Assembly: GCA_016209145.1 (NCBI GenBank)
Contig: JACQWT010000122.1
Span: forward strand, 1-51,383
DNA: 51,383 bases
Reading direction: 5' to 3'
Origin: Deltaproteobacteria bacterium
GTDB taxonomy: Bacteria > Myxococcota_A > Polyangia > Polyangiales > Polyangiaceae
Positions 18,351 to 28,276 of this stretch are shown here, one piece after another (the first letter of the stretch is position 1; every line of letters begins with the position of its first letter). Position numbers and translations under genes: made by a program. Below the pieces are notes generated by a model. That model made no database searches. It was not told the DNA's origin and worked only from the letters and a program-made list of their open reading frames with translations.

Positions 18351-18382
18351 CGGCCGACGGGCACGCGGCCCCGCCAGGCGCG

Positions 18383-21300
18383 GGCGAGAAGCAAGCCGCC
18401 GAACAGCTCGGGTTCCTGACGCTCCACCCCACCGACATCGGCGGCGACCCACACCCATTCACCTTCGCCGACCGAATCGAGGACTACCCGGAGAGCTGGA
18501 CGGAGCACGATGCCGCGGGCAACCTGCGCCTGCGCCGCGACTACCGCGCGGCCCGCGCCCAGGCGGTCCTCGTGGCGCCCACGGGCGAGGTCGGCTCCGG
18601 CTCCCGGGCATGGTTCCTGGCTGGCAAGTTCCGCCTCTGCCTGCGCTGCGGGGAGACCCACGGCGGTCCCTCCAAGGACCGGACCCGGCTCGCTTCGCTC
18701 TCGGCCGAGGGGCGGAGCTCCGCCACCACGGTGCTCGTGAGCAGCGTCCTGCGCTGGATGCACGGCGCGCCGTCCGGGCTCGACCCGACCAAGCGCAAGC
18801 TGCTCGGCTTCACCGACAACCGGCAGGACGCCGCGCTCCAGGCCGGCCATTTCAACGACTTCCTCTTCGTGAGCCTGGTGCGGGCCGGCTTCCTCGGCGC
18901 GCTCGGCGAGGCCGGCGAGGCGGGGCTCAGGAGCGAGGATCTCGGAGCGGCGCAGCAGCGCGCGCTCGGCTTCGACCGCAAGGCGCAGGAGGTGCGCGCC
19001 GAGTGGCTGCAGGAGCCGACGCGGCGCGGCCTGCACCTGCAAGAGGCCGAGGAGGCGCTGCGGCAGGTGCTCGCGTACCGCGTGTGGTTCGACCAGCGGC
19101 GTGGCTGGCGCTACACCAACCCCAACCTCGAGCAGTTGGGGCTCGTGGAGGTCGAGTACCGCGGGCTGCGTGACCTCGCGGCCGACGAGGAGCTGTTCGC
19201 CGCGACGCACGCGCTGCTGCAGCAGGCGGCCCCGGCCGTGCGCGTCGCCGTCTACCGGAAGCTGCTCGACCACATGCGTACCTGGATGGCCATCCGGTCG
19301 AGCGTGCTCGACCCGCTCGCCATCGAGAAGATGCTCGCGAAGTCGCACGCCCGGCTGCTCGCTCCCTGGGCGTTCGGACGTGACGAGAAGCCTCGCCAGG
19401 CGCGCTGGCTCATGATCGCCGCCCCGTCACGGCACGACGTGAGACTGCGTGACGAGGAACTGCTCGCACGCGGCGGGTCGCGCAGCGTCCTCGGCAGGGC
19501 GCTGCGCTCCACGGGGCTGTGGGGAGGCGACCCGGAGGCACGCGAGCTCACGGCACACGAGGTGGACGAGATCGTGGCTGCGCTGCTCGCGGCCGCGGCC
19601 ACGCACGGGCTCGTGTCGAAGGAGGTGACCCCCTTCGACGACCAGCCCGGCTGGAAGCTCAACGAAGCGTGCGTCGTGTTCCACAAGGGTGCGCCGAAGC
19701 CCGACGGCCAACGGGCCGGCGCCAACGCGTTCTTCCGGGACCTGTACGCGACCCTCGCCGAGATGCTTCGTCGGCCGGACCACCCGCTGTTCGGCTTCGA
19801 GGCGCGAGAGCACACCGCGCAGGTGGACGGGGCCAAGCGCGAGCTGCGCGAGAAGCGCTTCCGCTTCGGCCCGAGCGAGCAGCAGGAGCTGGAGAGCGAC
19901 CCTGCGCGCGCCCGGGAGCTCGGCGAGAGCGGCCGCTTCCTGCCCGTGCTCTTCTGCTCGCCGACCATGGAGCTCGGCGTGGATATCTCCGCCCTGAACG
20001 CGGTCTACCTGCGCAACGTGCCCCCCACCCCCGCCAACTACGCGCAGCGCAGCGGCCGCGCCGGGCGCAGCGGACAGGCCGCGCTGGTGCTGACCTACTG
20101 CTCGGCGCAGGGCCCGCACGACCAGTACTTCTTCCGCGACCCTCGCGCCATGGTGCACGGCGAAGTACGGCCGCCGCTGCTCGATCTCGCGAACCGCGAG
20201 CTCGTCGACAGCCACCTGCAGGCCGTGTGGCTCGCGTGCACCGAGCAACCGCTCGACGCGTCCGTCGCTGAACTGCTCGCGCTGCCGGAACCCGGATGCC
20301 CGGTCAAGCCGGAGCTGCGGTCGAAGCTGGACGCCCCGCGCGTCGCGGGCGAGGCGACCCGGCGCATGCAGCGCGTGCTCGACATGCTCGAGGACGATCT
20401 CTCGCCGGGCCTCGCCCCCTGGTACCCCGGACGCGACGAGCACGCGGCGACGGTGGCGGCGGAGGCGTGCGCGAGGTTCGACCGGGCCTTCTCGCGCTGG
20501 CGCGACCTGTTCGCGGCGGCGGTGGGGCAGCGTGACGCCGCCCGCCGGACGATGGACGACTTCTCCGCGCCAGCTCGGGAGAAGAACGCGGCCCGCAGCC
20601 GGCACGCACAGGCCCTCGACCAGCTCGATCTGCTCCAGCGGGGCACCGCCACCCTGTCGAGCGACTTCTACACATACCGCTACCTCGCGACCGAGGGCTT
20701 CCTGCCGGGCTACAACTTCCCGCGGCTGCCACTCATGGCCTACATCCCGGCAACGCACGACGGCCGCGGGCGGCAGACCTACCTGCAGCGCCCGCGCTTC
20801 CTTGCCCTGGCGGAGTTCGGGCCGCGCAGCCTGGTCTACCACGAGGGCCGCGCCTACCGCGTCGTGCGCGCGCTGCTCGCGCTCGGGCACGGCGACAGCG
20901 CCGGCGCGGACTCGCGCCTGCCGACCAGGACGGTGCGCGTCTGCCGCGCCTGCGGTGCGGGGCACTTCGAGGACAGCTCGTCGAGCTGCCAGGGCTGCTC
21001 TGCACCGCTCGGCGACGCGGAGATCGTCAACAACGTCTACCGCATCGAGAACGTGGCCACGCGGCCGGCCGAGCGCATCACGGCCAACGACGAGGAGCGC
21101 CAGCGGCAGGGCTTCGAGCTCCAGACCACGTTCGAGTGGGCGGTGCGCGAGGGTGCTCGCGACGTTCGACCAGGGGCCGCGCTCGACGAGCACGGCGAGA
21201 TCGCCCGGCTCTGCTACGGCCCGGGCGCGACCATCACGCGCCTCAACAAGGGGCTGCGGCGGCGCGCGGACCGCACCAGGCTCGGCTTCCTCATCGATCC

Positions 21301-22180
21301 GGTCCACGGGGCCTGGGCGAAGGACGCCGACGAGGACGACGAGCCCGCCGATCCCACGGTCCGGCCGCGGCAGTGGATCGTGCCGAGCGTGCAGGACCGC
21401 AAGAACGCGCTACTGCTGCAGCCGTGCGCCCCCGGGCTGTCGCAGACGACCCTCGCCACCGTGCAGCACGCCCTGCTGCGCGGGATCGAGGCGACCTTCC
21501 AGCTCGAGCAGGGCGAGGTGCTCGCCGAGCCCATGCCTGGACGCGACGCGCGCACCGGGTTCCTGCTCTACGAGGCGACCGAGGGCGGCGCGGGCGTGCT
21601 CACGCGGCTCGTCTCCGAGCCGCAGAGCATTGCCGTGGTGGCGCTGGCGGCACTGCGCATCATGCACTTCGAGCTGCCCGACCGGGCCGCGCTGCCGAGC
21701 GACCCGGCACGGCTCGCGGACGTCCCCGACACAGCGTGCGTGGCCGCCTGCTACAAGTGCCTGATGTCGTACTTCAACCAGCCCGACCACGAGCTCATCG
21801 ACCGGCGCGACGAGCGCGCCCGGGAGATCCTGGTCAGGCTCGCCCACGCGACCGTCTCCGGGCTCGCGGAGCCTGCCGCGGCGCGCCCGCGCTCCGCGGC
21901 GCCCGCCGGCGACGGCGCGGACGCCCCGCTGCTCGCCCGCTGGCTCGGGCGTGCCGCGGCGCTCGGGTTGCCTCGGCCCGACGCGGAGCCGCTCCTGGTG
22001 GGAGACGCACCGCTGCGGCTCGTGTGGCGGAGCCACTACGTCGCCGCCACGCTTGCCCCGGTCACGAGCGAGGTGGCCGGCGGCCTGGACGATCGCGGCT
22101 TCCAGCTCGTCGCCTTCGGCACGGCAGAGGCGGGCTGGGACGATGCGTTCGCGCGGCTCGCCAAGGGCCTCGGGCGATGA
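18383..22180 (+). pseudogene. 5'-truncated DUF1998 helicase (DISARM DrmA/DrmB-like)
   Basis: About 1265 residues remain of a larger superfamily 2 helicase. The second RecA domain is clear: KLLGFTDNRQDAALQAGHFN, then SPTMELGVDISALNAVYLRN and QRSGRAGRSG. A zinc-ribbon-like CRACGAGHFEDSSSSCQGC and a C-terminal DUF1998 region (LYEATEGGAGVLTRLV, CVAACYKCLMSYF) follow. Walker A and the DEAH box are absent, and the recognisable sequence starts mid-protein ([16 protein letters not shown]). An in-frame ATG at 18179 exists, but the bases between read antisense to another remnant. Proteins of this kind belong to DISARM-like and related anti-phage systems. Without RecA domain 1 it should not hydrolyse ATP. 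The stop overlaps the next start (ATGA). Confidence 0.75.
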
Positions 22181-24972
22181 CGGCGAGCACGGTCTCGTAC
22201 ACGCCCGGAAGCCTCGTGCGCGCGCGGGGCCGCGAGTGGATGGTGCTCGCCGGCAGCGACGCCGAGACGCTGCACCTGCGCCCGGTGTCGGGCTCGGAGC
22301 AGGACGGGACCGTGCTCGACGTCGGGCTCGAGCTCGAGCCAGTGACGGACGCGAGCTTCCCTCGGCCGACCGCCGCGCAGCCGGCCGGCCACGACGCGGC
22401 GCTGCTGCTGCGCGACGCGCTCCTGCTGTCCCTGCGTCGCGGGGCCGGGCCGCTGCGCTGCTTCGGGCAGATCGCCGTCGAGCCGCGGGCCTACCAGCTC
22501 GTGCCGCTGCTCATGGCCCTGAAGCTCGATCCGGTGCGGCTGCTCATCGCCGACGACGTGGGCATCGGCAAGACCATCGAGGCCGGGCTCATCGCCCGGG
22601 AGCTGCTCGACCGCGGCGACGTCGAGCGCCTGGCGGTGCTCTGCCCGCCGCACCTGGTCGAGCAGTGGGTGGGCGAGCTCGGGGCACGCTTCAACCTGCG
22701 CGCCGTGGCCGTCACCGCCACGAGCGCGCGACGCCTGGAGGACGGCACGCCCGGGCAGAGCATCTTCGCCGCGCACCCGGTCACGGTGGTGAGCCTCGAC
22801 TACATCAAGTCCGAGGCGCGGCGGGCGCACTTCCTCTCGACCTGCCCCGAGCTGGTCCTCGTCGACGAGGCGCACACGTGCGCGGCGACCGGCCAGGGCC
22901 GCCACCAGCGCTACGACCTGCTCCGGCAGCTCGCCGCCTCCCCGGATCGGCACGTCGTGCTGCTCACGGCCACGCCGCACAGCGGCGACGAGGACGCGTT
23001 CTACCGCCTGCTCGGCCTGCTCGACCCCGAGTTCCAGCGGCTGCCGGACCTCGCTGGCGCGGAGCGCGATCGGGTGCGCGAGCGCCTGGCGCGCCACTTC
23101 GTGCAGCGCCGCCGCCAGGACATCGAGGAGTGGCGGGAGGGGCGCAGGCTGTTTCCCAAGCGGCAGACGGCGGAGCTCACCTACCGGCTCGGCGGCGACT
23201 GGGAGCTGTTCTTCGAGCGAGTCCTCGTCTACTGCGCGGGCGTCGTCGAGGCCGCGGGCGGGGACGAGCGCCGCCGCCGCATGACCTTCTGGGAGACCCT
23301 CGCGCTCATGCGCTGCGCGGCGTCGAGCCCGGCGGCCGCCAGGCGGGCGCTGCGCACGCGCGCGGGGCTCGAACCGGAGGCCTGGGACGACGAGGCGCTG
23401 GAGGGGAGCGTGTTCGACGGCGCGGCCGACTCGCTGCCCGACGACGACGTGGAGCCTCCGGCAGGCCACGACGACCCGGCGCTCGACGCGCTGCTCGCGC
23501 ACGCCGAGCGGCTCGCCGGGCAGGCCGGCGATCCCAAGCTGGCCCGGCTCGCCGGCCACCTCGAGCAGTTGGTCCAGGAGGGGTTCCGGCCGGTGGTCTT
23601 CTGCCGCTACATCGCCACGGCGCACTACCTTGGCAAGCACCTGTGCGCGCGTCTCCCGGACGTGACCATCGGCGTCGTCACGGGCGAGCTCACCTCCGAC
23701 GAGCGGCAAGAGAAGGTCGAGTTGCTCGGCGACGCGGAAAGGCGCCTGCTCGTGGCCACCGACTGCCTGTCGGAGGGCATCAACCTGCAGGACCACTTCG
23801 ATGCGGCCGTGCACTACGACCTCTCGTGGAACCCGACGCGGCACGAGCAGCGCGAGGGCCGGGTGGACCGCTTCGGGCAAGAACGGCCCATCGTGCGCGC
23901 GACGCTGATGTACGGCGCGAACAACCCGGTGGACGGCGCCGTGCTCGAGGTCATCCTGCGCAAGGCGGCGAAGATCCGCCAGGAGCTCGGCGTGCCGGTG
24001 CCGCTGCCCGACGAGGGCCACACGCTCACGCAGGCGCTCATGCGCGCCGTGTTCCTGCGCCGGCCGAAGGCGCCGCAGCAGCAAATCCTCGACCTCGGCG
24101 GCAGCGCCGAGGCCAAGGCCATCGACGCCGTGTGGCGCGACGCGAGCGAGAAGGTCAAGCGCAACCGCACGGTGTTCGCGCAGGGCCGGCTCAAGCCCGA
24201 GGAGGTCCTGCCCGAGTGGCACAAGACGCTCGCGGCCGTCGGCGGGCCCGAGGACGTGCGGCGCTTCACGGGCCGCGCGCTCGCGCGTCTCGGCGCCGGG
24301 ATCGAGCGCGTGGGCCAGGGCTACAAGGCGCCACTCGATGCCTTGCCGCCGGAGGTGCGCGAGCGGCTCGATGCCGAGGGGCTCGGCGGCACGATCCGGA
24401 TCGACTTCGCCTACCCGCCCGCGCCGCGCTGCCGCTCGGTGCTGCGTAGCCACCCGCTCGTCTCCGTGCTGGCGGAGACGCTGCTCGAGCGCACGCTCGC
24501 GACCCTGCCCGCGGACGGCGCCGCCGACCCGGGCGTGCTCGGCCGCGTCGGCTGCTGGGCCTCGCCCGCGGTCGCGACGCGTACCACCGTCGCCCTGTTG
24601 CGCCTGCGCCACCAACTCGTGACCCAGCGGCGCGCCGCGAGCTGCACGGCGCTCGTCGAGGAGGCCACGGCCCTCGGCTGGGCTGGCGCCGCCACGCTGC
24701 TCGAAGGCGAGGCAGCGCTCGCCCTGCTCGAGACGCCGCCGCAGGCCGATCCGCCGGCTCACGTGCGCGAGCGCCAGGCCGTGCAGGCGCTGGATCTCCT
24801 TGCGGCCCGCTCGGCCGACCTCGACGCCTACGCCGAGCAGCGCGCCCAGGCGCTGCTCGCCGACCACCGCCGCGTGCGCGAGGCCGCGGACGCGCGCGGG
24901 AGCTACGCGGTCAGGTCGGTGCTCCCGCCGGACGTGATCGCCCTCTTCGTCCTGCTCCCCCCTGCCGGGTAG
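22177..24972 (+). CDS. SNF2-type superfamily 2 helicase (DISARM DrmD-like)
   Basis: A 931-residue protein that looks complete. Motif I is IADDVGIGKTIEAGLI, motif II VDEAH, motif III LTATPHSG, and the C-terminal motor half has FCRYIATAHYLGKHL, ATDCLSEGINLQ and REGRVDRFGQ (motifs IV-VI). The N-terminal 90 residues form a small basic/beta region of unknown role. The C-terminal 300 residues are helical with no recognised domain. It starts with an ATG overlapping the helicase stop, and the methylase starts 6 bp after its stop, so the three form one operon. The order DUF1998 helicase, SNF2 helicase, adenine methylase resembles class 1 DISARM parts, but PLD nuclease DrmC is not present. Confidence 0.85.
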   Translation: MTASTVSYTPGSLVRARGREWMVLAGSDAETLHLRPVSGSEQDGTVLDVGLELEPVTDASFPRPTAAQPAGHDAALLLRDALLLSLRRGAGPLRCFGQIAVEPRAYQLVPLLMALKLDPVRLLIADDVGIGKTIEAGLIARELLDRGDVERLAVLCPPHLVEQWVGELGARFNLRAVAVTATSARRLEDGTPGQSIFAAHPVTVVSLDYIKSEARRAHFLSTCPELVLVDEAHTCAATGQGRHQRYDLLRQLAASPDRHVVLLTATPHSGDEDAFYRLLGLLDPEFQRLPDLAGAERDRVRERLARHFVQRRRQDIEEWREGRRLFPKRQTAELTYRLGGDWELFFERVLVYCAGVVEAAGGDERRRRMTFWETLALMRCAASSPAAARRALRTRAGLEPEAWDDEALEGSVFDGAADSLPDDDVEPPAGHDDPALDALLAHAERLAGQAGDPKLARLAGHLEQLVQEGFRPVVFCRYIATAHYLGKHLCARLPDVTIGVVTGELTSDERQEKVELLGDAERRLLVATDCLSEGINLQDHFDAAVHYDLSWNPTRHEQREGRVDRFGQERPIVRATLMYGANNPVDGAVLEVILRKAAKIRQELGVPVPLPDEGHTLTQALMRAVFLRRPKAPQQQILDLGGSAEAKAIDAVWRDASEKVKRNRTVFAQGRLKPEEVLPEWHKTLAAVGGPEDVRRFTGRALARLGAGIERVGQGYKAPLDALPPEVRERLDAEGLGGTIRIDFAYPPAPRCRSVLRSHPLVSVLAETLLERTLATLPADGAADPGVLGRVGCWASPAVATRTTVALLRLRHQLVTQRRAASCTALVEEATALGWAGAATLLEGEAALALLETPPQADPPAHVRERQAVQALDLLAARSADLDAYAEQRAQALLADHRRVREAADARGSYAVRSVLPPDVIALFVLLPPAG

Positions 24973-24977
24973 ACGCC

Positions 24978-27482
24978 ATGGCCCCCCGCCGCCACCGCCG
25001 CCGCAGCGAGGCGCAGCTCGCGTTCGAGGCGCTCGCCATCGAAGGGGGCCTGCTTTCGCCCGAGTGGCTCGCCCGCGTGGCCCAGCTTCAGGCCGACGCG
25101 CAGGCCGAGGCCGACTACCGCGTGCCGAGGGGCCTCGGCCTGCGCGACGAGATCGGCCGCTACTGGCGCATCGCCCAGGCGCTCTGGGCGGACCTCGCCA
25201 CGGGCCGAGCCGCGGGTGCCGATCCCACGAAGCTCGGCGAGCGGTTCGCGCTCGGGCTGCTGCGCGAAGCGTTCGGCTTCGGCACGCTCGTGCCCTGCGA
25301 GGGTGTCGAGATCGCCGGCCGGAGCTACCCCGTGCGCTTGCGGGCGCTCGGCGGGCGGGTGCCGGTGGTCGTGGCGCCGTCAGGGCTCGGCCTCGACACG
25401 GCCGCGCCGGCGTTCGGCGACGGCGGCCGGCGGCGGAGCGCGTTCGGGCTCTGCCAGGAGCTGCTCAACGCCGACGACGGCGTCCTGTGGGGCATCGCCA
25501 CCGACGCCGTGCATCTTCGCATCCTGCGCGACAACGGCAGCCTGACGAGGCCCGCGTGGGTCCAGGCGGACCTCGGGCGCATCTTCGCGGAGCAGCGCTA
25601 CGCCGACTTCGCCGCGCTGTGGCTGCTCGCGCACGAGAGCCGCTTCGGCAGCCCGGACAAGCCGGTCACCGAGTGCGCGCTCGAGACCTGGCGCAGCCAG
25701 GGCCGCGAGCAGGGCACGCGCGCGAGAGAGCACCTGCGCCGCGGGGTCGAGGACGCGCTCGTGGACCTGGGCCAGGGCTTCCTCGCGCACCCGGACAACG
25801 CGCGGCTGCGGGCCGCGCTGCAAGACGGCTCGCTCGCGACGACCGGCTACTTCCAGCAGCTCCTGCGGCTCGTCTACCGGCTCATCTTCCTGCTCGCGGC
25901 CGAGGAGCGCGAGGTGCTGCACGCGCCTGCTGCCTCCAAGCGCGCGAGGGATCTCTACGCCGAGGGCTACGCCGTACGCCGCCTGCGCGACCGCGCGGTG
26001 CGCCGCAGCGCGCACGACCGCTTTGGCGATCTGTGGCAGGGCCTGCAGATCGTACTGCGCGGCCTCGCCCGCGGCGAGCCGCGCCTCGGCCTGCCGGCCC
26101 TGGGGGGCCTGTTCGCGCCCGAGCAGTGCCCGGCGCTCGACGCCGCCCGGCTCGAAAACCGCCACCTGCTCTACGCGATCTTCCGGCTCTCGTGGCTGCG
26201 CGACGAGGCGGGCCTGTCGCGCGTGAACTGGCGCGACATGGGGCCCGAGGAGCTCGGCAGCGTGTACGAGAGCCTGCTCGAGCTCGTTCCGCAGGTGGGC
26301 GAGGGCGGCCGCACCTTCGCCTTTGCCACCGGCGGCGAGGCCAGGGGCCACGCCCGCAAGACGACCGGCAGCTACTACACGCCCGACAGCCTCGTGCAGG
26401 TGCTGCTCGACAGCGCGCTCGAGCCGGTCATCGCCGAGACGATCGCCAAGACCCCGGATAGCCCCGCCGACGCGCTCCTCGGCCTGTGCATCGTGGACCC
26501 CGCCTGCGGCTCCGGCCACTTCCTGCTCGCCGCCGCCAGGCGGCTCGCTGCCCACGTCGCGCGCCTGCACGCGAGCGGCACACCCTCGGCCGAGGACTAC
26601 CGCCGGGCGCTACGCCAGGTGGTCGGCCGCTCGGTCTTCGGCGTGGATCTCAACCCCATGGCGGTCGAGCTCTGCAAGGTGAGCCTCTGGATGGAGGCGG
26701 TCGAGCCCGGCCGGCCGCTGACCTTCCTCGACGCGCACGTCCAGTGCGGCAACGCCCTGCTCGGCACGACGCCCGACCTCCTCGCGAAGGGCATCCCGGA
26801 CGAGGCGTGGGCGCCCATCGAGGGGGACGACAGGAAGATCGCGAGCGCCCTCAAGAAGCAGAACAAGCGGGAGCGCAGCGAGCTGACGCTCGACTTCGGC
26901 GCGCCGCCGGCCTCGACCTACGCGCGCCTGGGCGACGGGGCGCGCGCCGTGGACGACGCCGCCGACGAGACCCTGGACGCCGTGACGGCCAAGGGGCACC
27001 GCTGGCAGGAGCTCCTGTCGAGCGGCCGCTACGAGCACGCACGCTTCGTGGCCGACCTCTGGTGCTCGGCCTTCGTCTGGCGCAAGCAGCCCGGGCCGCT
27101 GCGCGAAGCGGCGCCGACGTATGCCGTGCTCCGGGCCATCCAGCAGGACGCTGGCCGGGCGCCCCAGACGCTGCGCGACGAGGTGGGGCGCCTGCGCGAG
27201 CAGTGCCGCTTCTTCCACTGGCACCTCGCGTTTCCGCAGGTCTTCGCAAAGGGCGGGTTCGACGTGGTGCTGGGGAATCCGCCGTGGGAGCGGGTCAAGC
27301 TCCAGGAGCAGGAGTTCTTCGCGCCGCGCAGCGAGGAGATCGCAGGCGCGGCGAACGCCGCCGCCCGCAAGACCTTGATCGCCGCGCTGCCCAAGACGAA
27401 CCCCCAGCTCTCGGCCGAGTGGACCGCGGCGAGCCGGCAGGCCGAGGGCTACAGCCACTTCGTGCGGCAGTCCGGGCGCTAG
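24978..27482 (+). CDS. Eco57I-like N6-adenine DNA methylase, C-terminally truncated
   Basis: 834 residues. The N-terminal half is a helical region typical of long Eco57I/DrmMI-like methylases. The methylase core has GSYYTP, motif I VDPACGSGHFLLAAA, SVFGVDLNPMAVELCKVSLW and motif IV VVLGNPPWERVKLQEQEFF. The frame ends abruptly at SHFVRQSGR then TAG, just where relatives continue into the rest of the catalytic domain and the target-recognition domain (family knowledge, from memory). The next bases belong to the HNH gene in another frame. I infer a deletion fusing two genes. Without a target-recognition domain it is probably inactive or non-specific. The start ATG is 6 bp after the helicase stop. 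Confidence 0.85.
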   Translation: MAPRRHRRRSEAQLAFEALAIEGGLLSPEWLARVAQLQADAQAEADYRVPRGLGLRDEIGRYWRIAQALWADLATGRAAGADPTKLGERFALGLLREAFGFGTLVPCEGVEIAGRSYPVRLRALGGRVPVVVAPSGLGLDTAAPAFGDGGRRRSAFGLCQELLNADDGVLWGIATDAVHLRILRDNGSLTRPAWVQADLGRIFAEQRYADFAALWLLAHESRFGSPDKPVTECALETWRSQGREQGTRAREHLRRGVEDALVDLGQGFLAHPDNARLRAALQDGSLATTGYFQQLLRLVYRLIFLLAAEEREVLHAPAASKRARDLYAEGYAVRRLRDRAVRRSAHDRFGDLWQGLQIVLRGLARGEPRLGLPALGGLFAPEQCPALDAARLENRHLLYAIFRLSWLRDEAGLSRVNWRDMGPEELGSVYESLLELVPQVGEGGRTFAFATGGEARGHARKTTGSYYTPDSLVQVLLDSALEPVIAETIAKTPDSPADALLGLCIVDPACGSGHFLLAAARRLAAHVARLHASGTPSAEDYRRALRQVVGRSVFGVDLNPMAVELCKVSLWMEAVEPGRPLTFLDAHVQCGNALLGTTPDLLAKGIPDEAWAPIEGDDRKIASALKKQNKRERSELTLDFGAPPASTYARLGDGARAVDDAADETLDAVTAKGHRWQELLSSGRYEHARFVADLWCSAFVWRKQPGPLREAAPTYAVLRAIQQDAGRAPQTLRDEVGRLREQCRFFHWHLAFPQVFAKGGFDVVLGNPPWERVKLQEQEFFAPRSEEIAGAANAAARKTLIAALPKTNPQLSAEWTAASRQAEGYSHFVRQSGR

Positions 27483-27499
27483 CCAGCGCCCTGCTCGAG

Positions 27500-28237
27500 A
27501 TGGCCGCCCTGAACAACGGCTTCGACCGCGAGTTGCCCGCGGCCGAGGGCTGGCGGGCCTTCGGATCGACGCAGGCTCCGCTGCGGGTTTGGCTGCGGCC
27601 GGAGGCCGGCGAGACTGCGGTCGGCGCGGTCGTGGCGCTCTCGCAGCCGAGCGTCGCCCGGGCGCTCGCGGGGCACGGCGAGCCGCTCTCCCTCCCGCTG
27701 CCCAAGGGAGCCTGCGCCGCCCGCGCGGTGGCCGACTACCCTAGCCTGCACCGCCTGCTGCGCCGCGCCTTGCAGCTCTCGCGCAGCCTGCCGGACGAAC
27801 TGCTCCACGCCTTCGAGGACAAGACGCGGTCGCTGCCGAGGAGCACGGAAGCCGAGCGCCTCGTCGTGCAGCGCGTCGGCCAGGATCTCTTCCGCGAGGG
27901 GCTGCTCGACTACTGGGAGGGGCGCTGCGCCGTGACCGGGCTCGCCGCGGCCGAGTTGCTGCGCGCGAGCCACATCAAGCCGTGGGCCGACTGCCCGACC
28001 GACGCCGAGCGGCTTGACGTCTACAACGGCATGCTCCTCGCGCCGCACCTCGACGCCGCGTTCGACCGGGGTCTCGTCACCGTGGCGGACGAAGGCGCCA
28101 TCGTGGTCTCGCCGGTGCTGCAAGCGGCCGACCGCAAGGCCCTCGGGCTCGACGTACCGCTCGCGGTCCGGCGGCTCGAGGCACCGCATCGTGCCTACCT
28201 CATCTGGCACCGGCAGCGGGTGTTCAGGGCGAACTAG
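27500..28237 (+). CDS. HNH endonuclease
   Basis: About 245 residues from the first in-frame ATG. The N-terminal part (FDRELPAAEGWRAFGSTQAPLRVWL, VGAVVALSQPSVARAL) is typical of a restriction-associated HNH family. The C-terminal HNH domain reads GRCAVTGLAAAELLRASHIKPW, then RLDVYNGMLLAPHLDAAFDRGLV, with the His and Asn metal and catalytic residues in place. Upstream codons LASALLE look like a lost N-terminus, so the gene probably began earlier before the deletion that removed the methylase tail. It may have been the nuclease of the same defence locus or a neighbour. A MITE lies 212 bp downstream. Confidence 0.85.
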   Translation: MAALNNGFDRELPAAEGWRAFGSTQAPLRVWLRPEAGETAVGAVVALSQPSVARALAGHGEPLSLPLPKGACAARAVADYPSLHRLLRRALQLSRSLPDELLHAFEDKTRSLPRSTEAERLVVQRVGQDLFREGLLDYWEGRCAVTGLAAAELLRASHIKPWADCPTDAERLDVYNGMLLAPHLDAAFDRGLVTVADEGAIVVSPVLQAADRKALGLDVPLAVRRLEAPHRAYLIWHRQRVFRAN

Positions 28238-28276
28238 CTCCGCCGCTGCTTGCGGGGCCCTGCGCCGCGCCGACCT

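Noticed and set aside
21136-22176. Long upstream extension of the SNF2-type helicase frame
   Set aside because: It overlaps the well-supported DUF1998 helicase and has shadow composition. The ATG overlapping the previous stop at 22177 is the natural start.
18383-28237. Naming the island BREX or Dnd/Ssp
   Set aside because: No PglZ, BrxC, Dnd or Ssp motifs are seen. The helicase/methylase set is closer to DISARM, and even that is tentative.
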